64,000 nt of DNA from Gilvimarinus xylanilyticus (lineage in GTDB: Bacteria > Pseudomonadota > Gammaproteobacteria > Pseudomonadales > Cellvibrionaceae): positions 1,116,001 through 1,180,000 of the forward strand of contig NZ_JAMFTH010000001.1 in the NCBI RefSeq assembly GCF_024195295.1. Reading direction: 5' to 3'. Shown here one piece after another: positions 31,269 to 38,290 of the stretch. The notes under the pieces are model-generated. The model searched no databases. It was given only the letters and a program-made list of their open reading frames with translations, and was not told the origin of the DNA. A program made the position numbers and the translations under genes. How positions within the stretch are numbered: position 1 is the stretch's first letter; each line of letters starts with the position of its first letter.

Positions 31269-31663
31269 ACCGGATTACCCGCATCGGCAATATTATCCCA
31301 AGCGCCCTTTATCTCGCCCAGCAGGCGGCCGCATTCATCTAACTGCTCGGGGCGATTGTGCTGATTAGCCGAGATCAAGGTACGAATAATGTAGTCATAC
31401 AACAAATCCAGATTCGTCGAAAGCTCGCCGCCCTCAGTATCGTTCAGGCTACCCTGTAGGCCCTGAACGATGTTAATGGCTTTGCTGATCAGCTCGCCCT
31501 TGCGTACCACATCGCTGCGCAACATGGCGCCCTTAGCCTGGGCGATACGCTCCAACGCCCCGGCAAACAGCATTTGGATTAACCGGTGCGGTGAGGCATC
31601 AACCACGCTGGACTGTACATTAACCTGTTGGTATTGCTTGGCGGCGGCGCTGTATGGACTCAT
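31265..31663 (-). CDS. fliS: Flagellin export chaperone FliS
   Basis: Cytosolic four-helix chaperone that binds the C-terminus of flagellin and stops premature polymerisation. The protein is 132 aa. AAKQYQQVNVQSSVVDASPH and LIQMLFAGALERIAQAKGA match the family start; the next helix contains ELISKAINIVQGLQGSLN and LLYDYIIRTLISAN is the conserved later helix. A sigma-28-type promoter lies just upstream and the FliT-like gene is coupled downstream. Confidence 0.95.
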   Translation of the reverse strand: MSPYSAAAKQYQQVNVQSSVVDASPHRLIQMLFAGALERIAQAKGAMLRSDVVRKGELISKAINIVQGLQGSLNDTEGGELSTNLDLLYDYIIRTLISANQHNRPEQLDECGRLLGEIKGAWDNIADAGNPV

Positions 31664-31708
31664 AGACTGATTCTCTTTTCACTTTATAGGTTTAACAAAG
31701 CTATAAAG

Positions 31709-31735
31709 CTAACGGCTGGAGATAGTAAAACTTTA
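31709..31735 (-). promoter_or_regulatory. Sigma-28 (FliA)-type promoter of fliS
   Basis: On the minus strand TAAAGTTT (31728-31735, perfect -35) is separated by 11 bp from GCCGTTAG (31709-31716; two mismatches to GCCGATAA). It lies 46 bp before the fliS ATG. Confidence 0.75.
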
Positions 31736-31805
31736 GTTAATGTGGCGCTAAAGCGCCGCTTTTTTCTGGGCCTCCGATCAGGGTCGGGGATGACCTTGCC
31801 AGATT

Positions 31806-31884
31806 CGTATAAGCTCATTAGTTCCACCTTGCGCGATTGAGGATAACCGTGTCAGGTGCGTATAAGCTCATCGAGTCCACCTTG
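31806..31884. repeat. Two-copy imperfect direct repeat, period 53 bp
   Basis: CGTATAAGCTCAT followed by a variable 3-nt step and TCCACCTTG occurs at 31806-31831 and again at 31859-31884, differing at only a few bases; similarity continues weakly in the spacer. On the minus strand each copy carries an AAGGTGG followed by ATG. Two copies only, so not a CRISPR. Confidence 0.8.
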
Positions 31885-32029
31885 GGGCGGGCTGGCTCTG
31901 CCGACCGCGAATAAACTCAAACTCTGCTACACCTCGGCGACATTAGGAAATCGCCGGGATGGCTTCAGCGGGACTTATCCGTGGTGAGGTGCCGCCCCCA
32001 GACATCGACAAATAATGTCAAAAGGAAAT

Positions 32030-32112
32030 GTAAAACGGTATCTTGACAAGTTTATCTGAGGCGATAGCCCGTCATCTCGGTCTGACAGGCCATCACCCGG
32101 CGACCGTTTTAC
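32030..32112. repeat. 83-bp inverted-repeat structure at the fliD 3' end
   Basis: GTAAAACGGT (32030-32039) and ACCGTTTTAC (32103-32112) are exact complements; the right arm overlaps the fliD stop codon. Between them is a smaller hairpin CCCGTCA-N8-TGACAGG. It could fold as a branched stem in the fliD mRNA tail; no T run follows. Confidence 0.65.
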
Positions 32113-34124
32113 TTAGGTGCCGTAAACGGTAAACGGTCGTTAATATCTTCCAGGAACGAGCCTGTATTGTTCAGGTTATTCACAATCAGCTCCATCGCCA
32201 AGAATTGACTTTCTAGGCGCGCGCGATAGGCATCGGTACGACGATCCAGATCCGTGCGATCGTCTTCAATTTCAGTCAAATCGTCTTCAATGTTTTCTTC
32301 GCGCGAGGCGATTAAACCGTTACTGGCCAAAAAGCTGTTGATTAGACTGCTCATGCCACCGGCAAAACCACGGGAAAAGTTTAAGCTCGCCCCGGTTGCA
32401 CCTTCGTTCACTTTAAGTGCCAACCCTTCTGCCGCTGTGCCAAGCTTAGGCAACAACACCTGACCGGAGCCGAAGGCCACTTCACCGTCGACGGTACCGG
32501 CGACGTTGGTGCCTGCGACGCCACTAGCGACACTTAATCCCATCTCAGCCGCATCAGCCCCTACGCTTTTTATCGCCACCAAGCTGCTACTGCCATAGGC
32601 CTCTGAGGTGAAAGTTAATGCGCTGCCATCAAAATCCACAGCCACCTCGGTGCGAGAATCTGCGAGTTCACTGCTGGCGTTTATCAGCGATTCCAGCTCC
32701 GCTGCCAGTTCGGCGCCACTGGCGTAAACAACCCCGTCAGGCAAGCTTATTTGCGCGGTTTTATCGTCTATATCAATTTCAAAGCTGTAGTCTTTACCCG
32801 CTGTGTCCAGCGGAAAAGACGGCACAGCCGCACCGGTTAAGCTGCCTTTACTGGGCTGCTGGGTAATCACAACCTCGTAATTGCCGGGGCGGGTGTTTTG
32901 GGTAAAATTGGTGATTTCGATGGCAGCAGAGTCAGAGCTGGTTTGGGGCACAAACATATCCCGTACCAAGTCATAGTTATCGCTCATGACCGCATTAAAG
33001 TTGGTGTTAATGCGGGCAGGGTCTTCATTAATAGACAAGGTACCGTCTTTCACATTGGTTTGAATCCCCAGCTGCGCCAGTGAAGCAAAACCGTTTTCAA
33101 TACCGGGCACCGAGGCGGCAATCATATTGCGTACCCGGTCGATAATATTGTCGGCCATCGAATCATTGTACAAGCTGCCAAATTCCCCAGTTTCATCATT
33201 GACCCCCACCAACTGCTCCACCGCCCCTAAAAAGGTGTTGTAGGCCTCGACGAAATCGCGAATGGCGGTTTCCGCCAAATCCCGGTCTTCGCCAATGGTG
33301 ATACTGATGGTGTCGGTATTTGAGGCGCTGAAAAGGTCCATCGACAAGCCATTGATGACGTCGTCAACGCTGTTGGTTTCGCGGGTTACCTGCAGGCCAT
33401 TCACCCGCAAAATAGCGTCTCTGCCCTCTTGCTGCTGAGTCATATTTTGGCTGGTGGCGTTAAAATCAAACTGCGCCAATCCGGGCGCTCCGGCATCTTC
33501 AGTTGCGGTCAGTTCAATTTCATTACTGGCGCCGGTGGGGCCGGTCATTAGCAGGCGGTAACTGGTGCCATCGCTGACGATACTGGCCTGTACGCCAATA
33601 TCAGCGCCATTAATCGCGTCCCGTAACCCCTCTAGGGTATTGTTAGAGTCGTCGATGGTAATAGTGGCGCCAGTTTTTTCGGTATCGACCGTAAAATCAT
33701 CCAACGCACCACTCCAGTCGCCGAAACGCAGGGTAATCTCACCCTTGCCAATTTCGGCGTCGGCCGATGCAAAACCGGCGCTTGCCAGCGATTGAGACTG
33801 GGCAATTTGTTCGATTTGTACTTGGTAGCTGCCAGCCACGGCGCTGGAGTCCAGCTCGGTCAAGGCCAATTGGGTGGTTTCGGGGACAGAGACCGATTTC
33901 GCATCAAACGTGTCGGCGCTGCCCAGCTGAGCCACCGAGCCTTCCAACTCAGACAAGGCGCTGCGCAGCAGGCCGTAATCGGATATTTGCGCCTCCAGCT
34001 TGGTTTCTTTGGCATCCAGGCGGTTGGCATCGGGGGCGCGGTTTAAACTGACCAAATCATTGATCAAGGTCGCGGTATCTATGCCCGATCCGCCACCCAG
34101 ACTGCTGATAATGTTGTTCGCCAT
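32109..34124 (-). CDS. fliD: Flagellar filament cap protein FliD, enlarged
   Basis: Cap at the filament tip that guides flagellin folding. The protein is 671 aa, longer than Salmonella (467) or Pseudomonas (about 475). The N-terminal GGGSGIDTATLINDLVSL and the C-terminal coiled coil (IEDDLTEIEDDRTDLDRR to MELIVNNLNN) are typical and form the axial parts. The extra length is in the middle, from about residue 380 to 590 (YEVVITQQPSKGSLTG onward), an added outer domain. It has its own sigma-28-type promoter and follows the flaG terminator. Confidence 0.95.
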   Translation of the reverse strand: MANNIISSLGGGSGIDTATLINDLVSLNRAPDANRLDAKETKLEAQISDYGLLRSALSELEGSVAQLGSADTFDAKSVSVPETTQLALTELDSSAVAGSYQVQIEQIAQSQSLASAGFASADAEIGKGEITLRFGDWSGALDDFTVDTEKTGATITIDDSNNTLEGLRDAINGADIGVQASIVSDGTSYRLLMTGPTGASNEIELTATEDAGAPGLAQFDFNATSQNMTQQQEGRDAILRVNGLQVTRETNSVDDVINGLSMDLFSASNTDTISITIGEDRDLAETAIRDFVEAYNTFLGAVEQLVGVNDETGEFGSLYNDSMADNIIDRVRNMIAASVPGIENGFASLAQLGIQTNVKDGTLSINEDPARINTNFNAVMSDNYDLVRDMFVPQTSSDSAAIEITNFTQNTRPGNYEVVITQQPSKGSLTGAAVPSFPLDTAGKDYSFEIDIDDKTAQISLPDGVVYASGAELAAELESLINASSELADSRTEVAVDFDGSALTFTSEAYGSSSLVAIKSVGADAAEMGLSVASGVAGTNVAGTVDGEVAFGSGQVLLPKLGTAAEGLALKVNEGATGASLNFSRGFAGGMSSLINSFLASNGLIASREENIEDDLTEIEDDRTDLDRRTDAYRARLESQFLAMELIVNNLNNTGSFLEDINDRLPFTAPK

Positions 34125-34162
34125 GCCCTACTCCGAAATTCACAAAATTTGTGTGCATAAGG

Positions 34163-34189
34163 TTGTCGGCCAACCCGTGCCAGGCTTTA
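34163..34189 (-). promoter_or_regulatory. Sigma-28 (FliA)-type promoter of fliD
   Basis: Minus strand TAAAGCCT (34182-34189), 11 bp, GCCGACAA (34163-34170; one mismatch to GCCGATAA). It lies 39 bp before the fliD ATG. Confidence 0.85.
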
Positions 34190-34212
34190 ATGATAGCTCA
34201 CTTTTAATAGGC

Positions 34213-34236
34213 AAAAAAAAGGTGCCCTGGGGCACC
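34213..34236 (-). terminator. Intrinsic terminator of flaG
   Basis: GGTGCC-CCAG-GGCACC on the minus strand followed by eight T (34213-34220), 21 bp after the flaG stop. It separates flaG from the fliD promoter. Confidence 0.93.
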
Positions 34237-34256
34237 CTAAGTGTTCTTTTTGACTT

Positions 34257-34643
34257 TTATGCCTGAGCAGTCAGTAAAGGTACCGGCTCATCTGCATTCA
34301 ATTCACGGGCCAGCTTTAAGAAAATCTCGTCCGGGATTTGCCGAATCAGCTCTTTGGTAGAGCTATCCAACACTTTCACGATGGTGTCACCCGAGTCACT
34401 GTCATAGCTAAACTGCAGATCGCGCTGGGTAGCCTGTATAAACTCATTCATATGAGCTACCGCTTGCTTGACACTCTCTTGAAACTCGCCGGGCGAGACT
34501 TCTGGCTTTGTCGCCTTGGGGTTTGACTCCTCGGGCGGCAAACTTTTACCGCTTTGCTGCGCGGCGCCTGCCTGTGCTGATGAAGCCGCACCAGAGTGCG
34601 CAGCGCTGTAGCGCTCTGCGACTGTTGCGTTCACTTCATTCAT
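34257..34643 (-). CDS. flaG: FlaG family protein
   Basis: Small protein (128 aa) with a low-complexity Ala/Ser/Lys/Pro N-terminal half and the conserved FlaG C-terminal half: LQFSYDSDSGDTIVKVLDS and KELIRQIPDEIFLKLAREL. FlaG proteins lie between flagellin and fliD in polar flagellates and affect filament length; the mechanism is not established here. It is flanked by terminators on both sides; a promoter of its own was not seen, so it may rely on read-through from the flagellin gene. Confidence 0.93.
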   Translation of the reverse strand: MNEVNATVAERYSAAHSGAASSAQAGAAQQSGKSLPPEESNPKATKPEVSPGEFQESVKQAVAHMNEFIQATQRDLQFSYDSDSGDTIVKVLDSSTKELIRQIPDEIFLKLARELNADEPVPLLTAQA

Positions 34644-34662
34644 AGCTTAGTCCTCAATCAGT

Positions 34663-34686
34663 AAAACCCGCCGGTGTCCCGGCGGG
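34663..34686 (-). terminator. Intrinsic terminator of the flagellin gene
   Basis: CCCGCCGG-GACA-CCGGCGGG on the minus strand followed by TTTT (34663-34666), 11 bp after the fliC stop. Confidence 0.9.
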
Positions 34687-34697
34687 CCGATTCAGCC

Positions 34698-36446
34698 TTA
34701 CTGCAGCAGAGACAGTACTTGCTGCGGACGGGAGTTAGCCTGGGCCAACATGGCGGTCGCCGCTTGCTGCAGCACCTGGGCTTTACTCAGGTTGGCAGTT
34801 TCTTTAGCGAAGTCCGCATCCATAATCCGCGATTTTGCCGCTGCGGTCTTTTCTGACACGTTGGTCAGGTTCGATACAGTGAAGTCCAAGCGGTTGTTAA
34901 TCGCACCCAAATCGGCGCGTGTTTCGCTCACCTGACCGATGGCCTCATCAAGAATACCGATCGCTTTTTGAGCGCCTGCAGCGGTTGAGATGTCAATACT
35001 TGCCACGGAGCCTGTGCCCTGAGAGGCATTTCGCTCTTGCAAGCCGGTAACGTCCATTACATCATCTGCGGTTGCTGAATCACCGTATTTAATCGATATT
35101 TCACCACCATCAGCAGAGCGTAGTGATATGGCGTCACCACTCGCAAAAGCAACAACTCCAGTCTGGGAAGACACCTCATTGATGGCTTCAATAGCCGCTG
35201 CAGCGGTACCCGCCTCGTCTGCGCCAGCATCGATCTGCCCAATTTCCACGCCGTTAATAATCAAATCGCCTTCGGCAATGCTTTGCGCACCGGTGGAAGT
35301 AGTTGACTCGGAAGTGACATCCGAGCCCGTAATATTACCATTACTGTCCTGCATATCTATGCCTAGATCAGCACTTGCAGCATAACTACCTGCCGCCTCG
35401 ATAGTAACGCCCGACTGTTCAGCACTGGTATCATTCACCACCAAAGAGAAATTAGTTGGAGTAACACTTGCGGTTAGCCCGCTGTTGGCTTCTGCATCAC
35501 CAGTGGCACCAACTTCAATTGAAGTTGCCCCTTCCGCGTTCAAAATCAGCTCTCCAGCATCATTCAAGCGTGCATTAATCGACGTTTCCTCATTGATTTT
35601 GGCTACCAACTCATCCATATCGTTAGTGCCAGTAATTTGAGTTGCTTGCGTCGAGCCATCGCCGTCTGTCAAGGTGAGAGTTAATACGTCTGTCCCTGCT
35701 ATAAGACGGCCTGAACCGATTCCACTAGCCTCTACCTCAACCAGCGAGGAAACCTCTGCACCTTTGCCTTCCAAATCCGCATTAATACTCGCAAGCGCTT
35801 CATTCAAAGTCCCACCCGCAGCATCAGAAGCGTCTATTAGTGTTCCGTTGATGCTAATTGTGTCGGTTCCATCCAAACCAGTGAGGTCGGACACACCGTT
35901 CGCAACAGCTTCACCAACGATATCACCCGAAGAACCACCCAAGGAACTAGCGCTGAATGATCCAACCGTAATTTCAATCGTTTGATTCTGCTCAGAACCC
36001 ACCTGCAAGCTAGCCGCCTGCAAAGAACCATCCAGCAGAGCCTTACCGTTAAAGGTTGTCTCTTCGGCAATACGACCCAACTCAGATTTCAGCTGCTGTG
36101 CTTCCGAATCCAGACGGGCGCGGTCATCGTTAGAGTAGATGCCGTTAGCAGACTGTACCGACAGCTCACGCATACGCTGGAGAATATTGGTGACCTCTTG
36201 CAGGGCACCTTCGGCGGTTTGAATCATGGATACGCCGTCGTTGGCATTACGGACAGCCTGGTCCAGACCGCGTACCTGAGAGGTCATGCGGTTGGCAATG
36301 GCGAGGCCGGCGGCGTCGTCTTTGGCAGAGTTAATGCGGTTACCGGACGACAGGCGTTCGGTGGCTTGGTCAAGCGAGTTGCCTGATTGCAACAGCTGGC
36401 GCTGAGTATTCAGGGAGGCAACGTTGGTATTAATTACTAGAGCCAT
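34698..36446 (-). CDS. fliC: Flagellin
   Basis: Main filament subunit, exported by the flagellar type III system. The protein is 582 aa. The N-terminal D0/D1 region begins ALVINTNVASLNTQRQLLQ and contains RLSSGNRINSAKDDAAGLAI; the C-terminal D1/D0 ends AMLAQANSRPQQVLSLLQ. The outer variable region (about residues 175-480) is acidic, rich in Gly, Ala, Ser and Asp, and contains several flagellin-IN-like stretches (ELVAKINEETSINARL, AIEAINEVSSQTGVV). It is the only flagellin in the window. Good sigma-28-type promoter upstream and terminator downstream. Confidence 0.97.
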   Translation of the reverse strand: MALVINTNVASLNTQRQLLQSGNSLDQATERLSSGNRINSAKDDAAGLAIANRMTSQVRGLDQAVRNANDGVSMIQTAEGALQEVTNILQRMRELSVQSANGIYSNDDRARLDSEAQQLKSELGRIAEETTFNGKALLDGSLQAASLQVGSEQNQTIEITVGSFSASSLGGSSGDIVGEAVANGVSDLTGLDGTDTISINGTLIDASDAAGGTLNEALASINADLEGKGAEVSSLVEVEASGIGSGRLIAGTDVLTLTLTDGDGSTQATQITGTNDMDELVAKINEETSINARLNDAGELILNAEGATSIEVGATGDAEANSGLTASVTPTNFSLVVNDTSAEQSGVTIEAAGSYAASADLGIDMQDSNGNITGSDVTSESTTSTGAQSIAEGDLIINGVEIGQIDAGADEAGTAAAAIEAINEVSSQTGVVAFASGDAISLRSADGGEISIKYGDSATADDVMDVTGLQERNASQGTGSVASIDISTAAGAQKAIGILDEAIGQVSETRADLGAINNRLDFTVSNLTNVSEKTAAAKSRIMDADFAKETANLSKAQVLQQAATAMLAQANSRPQQVLSLLQ

Positions 36447-36541
36447 GAGTAATCTCCTAAGTTATTTCCTGTTCACAGTCTTGCCAGCTGTGACCAGCCG
36501 ATTTACCGAAGCCGCAGGGTTTGCGTTTGCTTCTGTGTAGG

Positions 36542-36568
36542 TTATCGGTCTGATTTAAGGAAGCTTTA
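36542..36568 (-). promoter_or_regulatory. Sigma-28 (FliA)-type promoter of flagellin
   Basis: Minus strand TAAAGCTT (36561-36568), 11 bp, ACCGATAA (36542-36549), close to the consensus TAAAGTTT-N11-GCCGATAA. It lies 95 bp before the flagellin ATG, giving a leader of about 85 nt. Confidence 0.9.
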
Positions 36569-36663
36569 GGATTTTTTCCGGCTTTTTTGAAGTTTTTGTA
36601 AGCGTTTGATTTTACAGCACTTTACACCAAAACATGGCGCTAAAGCCCCAAAAAAGTGGCGCA

Positions 36664-36987
36664 TTAAGACTTTTTATAGGCCTTAATGGCGTGGTTGTTG
36701 GTGCGACTTTGGCGGTGCTGCTGCTGAATTTCGCTGCGATAGCGCTCTGAGAGCTCGACCAAGTGGCTGTTTTGCGCCTGCAGCTTAGTCAAGGCTTGAC
36801 TGAGCGCGAGGGAGTCCTGCTCGGAGAGTGTATGTAGTGCGGGCGTATCCAAGCGCTGCAAAATAGTATCGCGGGCTTGCACGTCTCGACTGAAGCGCTC
36901 CCACTCTCCTCGCTCGGCTTGAGCCAGCAATTGCCGGTTGAGCGTCTGGGCCTGTTCAATAATGGTTTGCCAATCAATGGGTTGCAT
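36664..36987 (-). CDS. Small FliT/FlgN-like chaperone candidate
   Basis: A 107-aa, highly helical, Gln-rich protein (TIIEQAQTLNRQLLAQAERG; LSQALTKLQAQNSHLVEL). It starts 6 bp after flgL and is thus probably the last gene of the flgF-L transcript, just before the flagellin promoter. Size, charge and position fit a flagellar export chaperone or assembly regulator of the FliT type, but no diagnostic motif is visible. Together with the gene at 30993 and flgN it makes three chaperone-like genes in the block. Confidence 0.65.
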   Translation of the reverse strand: MQPIDWQTIIEQAQTLNRQLLAQAERGEWERFSRDVQARDTILQRLDTPALHTLSEQDSLALSQALTKLQAQNSHLVELSERYRSEIQQQHRQSRTNNHAIKAYKKS

Positions 36988-36993
36988 ACCAAT

Positions 36994-38265
36994 TTACGAG
37001 ATATAGTTAAATAAGGTCAGCCCCGCAACCTTTACAAAGCTCTTTTGCGCTGCCGACAGAACTAGCTCTTGCATTTCGAGGCGGGTGGATGCCTCGGCAT
37101 AGTCCAGGGCCTCAAGGTCGTTAAGAACCGTTTCTGTGTACAATTTAGAGTCCAGGTTCTGCTCGCGGGTACTTTCCAGGGTATTGAGCCGCGCGCCCAG
37201 CTCGCCCTGCACCACTGAAATATTGGTAACCGCGTTTTCCAAGTTTGCTAGGGTATCACTAACCACACGATCTAAATGGTCTTTGCTTTGCTGACTACCA
37301 TCCATTGCATTCATCGCGTCACTCAAGCGCGTTAACGTGCCGGATAGGCTTTGTTTTCCGGTGCTGGTGAGAGTAAAGCTGTCACCGGGTACCGCGCCGC
37401 CGTCGCCTGGGTAAGGCTGTCCGGTGATAGTAAAGCTTGCACCTTCAACCTCGATGGGCTGACCACTGACAAACTCACGCTCATTTAGACCGTTGGCACC
37501 TGGTAGAATTTGACCCGTGGTGCTATTGGTTACTGTGAAAACGGTGTCTCCAGCACCGTTTTCGCTAAATTGAATAACTAAGTCATCGGGATAAAAAGCG
37601 TCAAACTCGTCCTGGTCGGTCACTTGCCCGACACTGATACGGGCCGGAGGATTGGCGCGGTTGCTGGGGTTTGCTTCGGTGTAAAAGGTGTTGTTGTCGC
37701 TGGCGATATCCATAAACACCCGTTTACCCGAGTCGCTGACATTGACCGCCACGCTGCCCGAGGCTTTAATTTGTCGCTGCCCCTCGTCGCCATGATAACT
37801 AAAGGTGCCGTCACTATTGCGGCTAAAGGGCTGGGTCGCCCCTTGATAACCGGAAAATATATACTGCCCGGCGGCATCACGGGTGTTTTGCAGGTTGAGC
37901 AGCTCGTCAATGCGGCTGTTGGCCTCGGCCACCAGAGCCTTATAGTCGTTGGGCGTTAAAACGGCGGTATTACCGGCGCTAACGGCCAGCTCTTGCATGC
38001 GCTGCACGAGCGTGAGCACGCTGTCCAAGGCGGTTTCTTCCAGGTTTAGGCTATTTTCGGCAACATCGATATTTTTAATATATTGCTCGGTGCGAGTGAC
38101 CTCTTCATTAAGCTGCAGGATTTGCGTAGCCGCGACCGGATCATCGGCCGGGCTTAAAATACGCTTGCCCGAGGCCATTTGCTCTTGGGTTTTGGTAAGC
38201 GCCGTTTGGGCGTTATTCATACCAATATTAGCGATATTGTAAATTTGCGATGTTGCCACACGCAT
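36994..38265 (-). CDS. flgL: Hook-filament junction protein FlgL
   Basis: Second hook-filament junction protein (HAP3), bridging FlgK and flagellin. The protein is 423 aa. The N-terminal flagellin-like part reads RVATSQIYNIANIGMNNAQ and MASGKRILSPADDPVAATQ; the C-terminal helix has LDSKLYTETVLNDLEALDY and ends LTLFNYIS. The middle (about residues 135-310) is the outer domain. Last core structural gene of the flgF-L run, 25 bp after flgK. Confidence 0.95.
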   Translation of the reverse strand: MRVATSQIYNIANIGMNNAQTALTKTQEQMASGKRILSPADDPVAATQILQLNEEVTRTEQYIKNIDVAENSLNLEETALDSVLTLVQRMQELAVSAGNTAVLTPNDYKALVAEANSRIDELLNLQNTRDAAGQYIFSGYQGATQPFSRNSDGTFSYHGDEGQRQIKASGSVAVNVSDSGKRVFMDIASDNNTFYTEANPSNRANPPARISVGQVTDQDEFDAFYPDDLVIQFSENGAGDTVFTVTNSTTGQILPGANGLNEREFVSGQPIEVEGASFTITGQPYPGDGGAVPGDSFTLTSTGKQSLSGTLTRLSDAMNAMDGSQQSKDHLDRVVSDTLANLENAVTNISVVQGELGARLNTLESTREQNLDSKLYTETVLNDLEALDYAEASTRLEMQELVLSAAQKSFVKVAGLTLFNYIS

Positions 38266-38290
38266 GGCTGTACCCTTTGTGAATTGCCGA

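Larger units (their letters stand above)
31664..32108. other. 445-bp intergenic region between fliD and fliS
   Basis: Apart from the fliS promoter it holds a GGCGC-TAAA-GCGCC hairpin followed by GCTTTTTT on the plus strand (31744-31765), an imperfect palindromic stretch near 31770-31800 (GATCAGGGTCGGGGATGAC, like dispersed gammaproteobacterial repeats from memory), a two-copy direct repeat, a CGGCGA-N10-TCGCCG hairpin (31935-31956), and a long inverted repeat. No convincing gene. Confidence 0.55.

Noticed and set aside
31684-31818. 44-codon minus-strand ORF after an AAGGTGG Shine-Dalgarno in the fliD-fliS spacer
   Set aside because: It runs through the fliS promoter and a direct repeat, has no recognisable protein, and its start is part of the duplicated sequence. 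Chance ORF more likely.
31806-31884. Possible CRISPR remnant
   Set aside because: Only two imperfect copies, no cas genes, and the spacer itself resembles the repeat. Treated as a tandem duplication.
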